64,000 nt of DNA from positions 31,539,001-31,603,000 of the forward strand of contig NC_083384.1 in assembly GCF_031755915.1 (NCBI RefSeq), in the 5' to 3' direction. This DNA is from Ziziphus jujuba (taxonomy: Eukaryota; Streptophyta; Magnoliopsida; Rosales; Rhamnaceae). The position numbers and the translations under genes are program-made. Numbering within the stretch: position 1 is the stretch's first letter; each line of letters starts with the position of its first letter. Of the stretch, positions 63,791-64,000 are shown piece by piece. The notes beneath the pieces are model-generated. The model was not told the origin of the DNA. It saw nothing but the letters and a program-made list of their open reading frames with translations, and did no database searches.

Positions 63791-64000
63791 TTATTTTCTG
63801 CTATTTTGCATGATTTTGATGGTTTTATTTATCTGGGATATGAACTTAATTTAGGTTTATCTGGGAAATTAACTTAATATAGGCGAATTTTAGGATTGTG
63901 GAGTGATAAGAATTTGGTCAATTTATATGTTTTTGTGTTAAATGTGGTAATGGAAATTTAGAAGATTGGAAAGGATTGCTGTTTCACTCCCTTATTCAGA
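63791..64000 (+). other. Probable first intron of the plastid-protein gene
   Basis: T-rich, non-coding sequence following the coiled-coil exon. It would be intronic if the gene continues past the window edge. Confidence 0.45.

Noticed and set aside
1..64000. CRISPR arrays, bacterial operons, prophage or organelle DNA
   Set aside because: The window is nuclear plant DNA with spliced genes; no regularly spaced repeats with unique spacers or organellar gene clusters are present.

Overview
This is nuclear DNA from a flowering plant, most likely a eudicot. The genes have plant-style GT-AG introns, the intergenic DNA is very AT-rich with many (TA)n, (GA)n and poly-A/T tracts, and the gene families (WNK kinase, Yippee, MTA, early-nodulin-like phytocyanin, plant SNW/SKIP, plant OPT transporters) are plant-typical. 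The species cannot be named from sequence alone. There are no operons, CRISPR arrays, convincing tRNAs or rRNAs.

Layout. 1-1532 is the 3' part of a WNK kinase gene. 2185-2885 (-) is a decayed SNW/SKIP pseudogene. 3604-4330 (-) is a Yippee-like gene with a spliced leader reaching about 5280. 5281-10402 is gene-poor and holds a short Copia-type LTR element (7144-8531) with two LTRs, a primer-binding site and a polypurine tract but no gag-pol. 10403-32230 is a tandem array of peptide-clade oligopeptide transporter (OPT) genes, all on +: three complete seven-exon genes (here A, B, C; 765, 752 and 754 aa) and a fourth copy D that lacks exons 1-3 and has two frameshifts.

After the array come the m6A methyltransferase gene MTA (33348-37311, +), an early-nodulin-like phytocyanin (38255-38926, -), a divergent intact SNW/SKIP paralogue (40635-42026, -), a long-inverted-repeat element (about 44393-44960), an MFSD5-type molybdate transporter (45827-49212, -), a small inverted-repeat element (52341-52750), and a 2853-bp solo LTR with perfect 5-bp target duplications (53694-56546). 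The right end carries a short SLU7-like zinc-knuckle gene (57027-58642, +), a MYG1-type DHH phosphoesterase gene (59710-62442, -) and the first exon of a probable plastid coiled-coil protein (63386 onward, +).

Exon boundaries were reconstructed by hand from splice sites, reading phase and family similarity. For every complete spliced gene the exon lengths add up to an intact frame. The genes are mostly unrelated housekeeping functions. Two RNA-processing themes recur: m6A writing (MTA), and splicing-factor relatives (SNW paralogue, SNW pseudogene, SLU7-like). The most informative structures are the OPT array with its deletion junction, the two SNW relatives, the truncated SLU7-like gene and the well-preserved LTR footprints.
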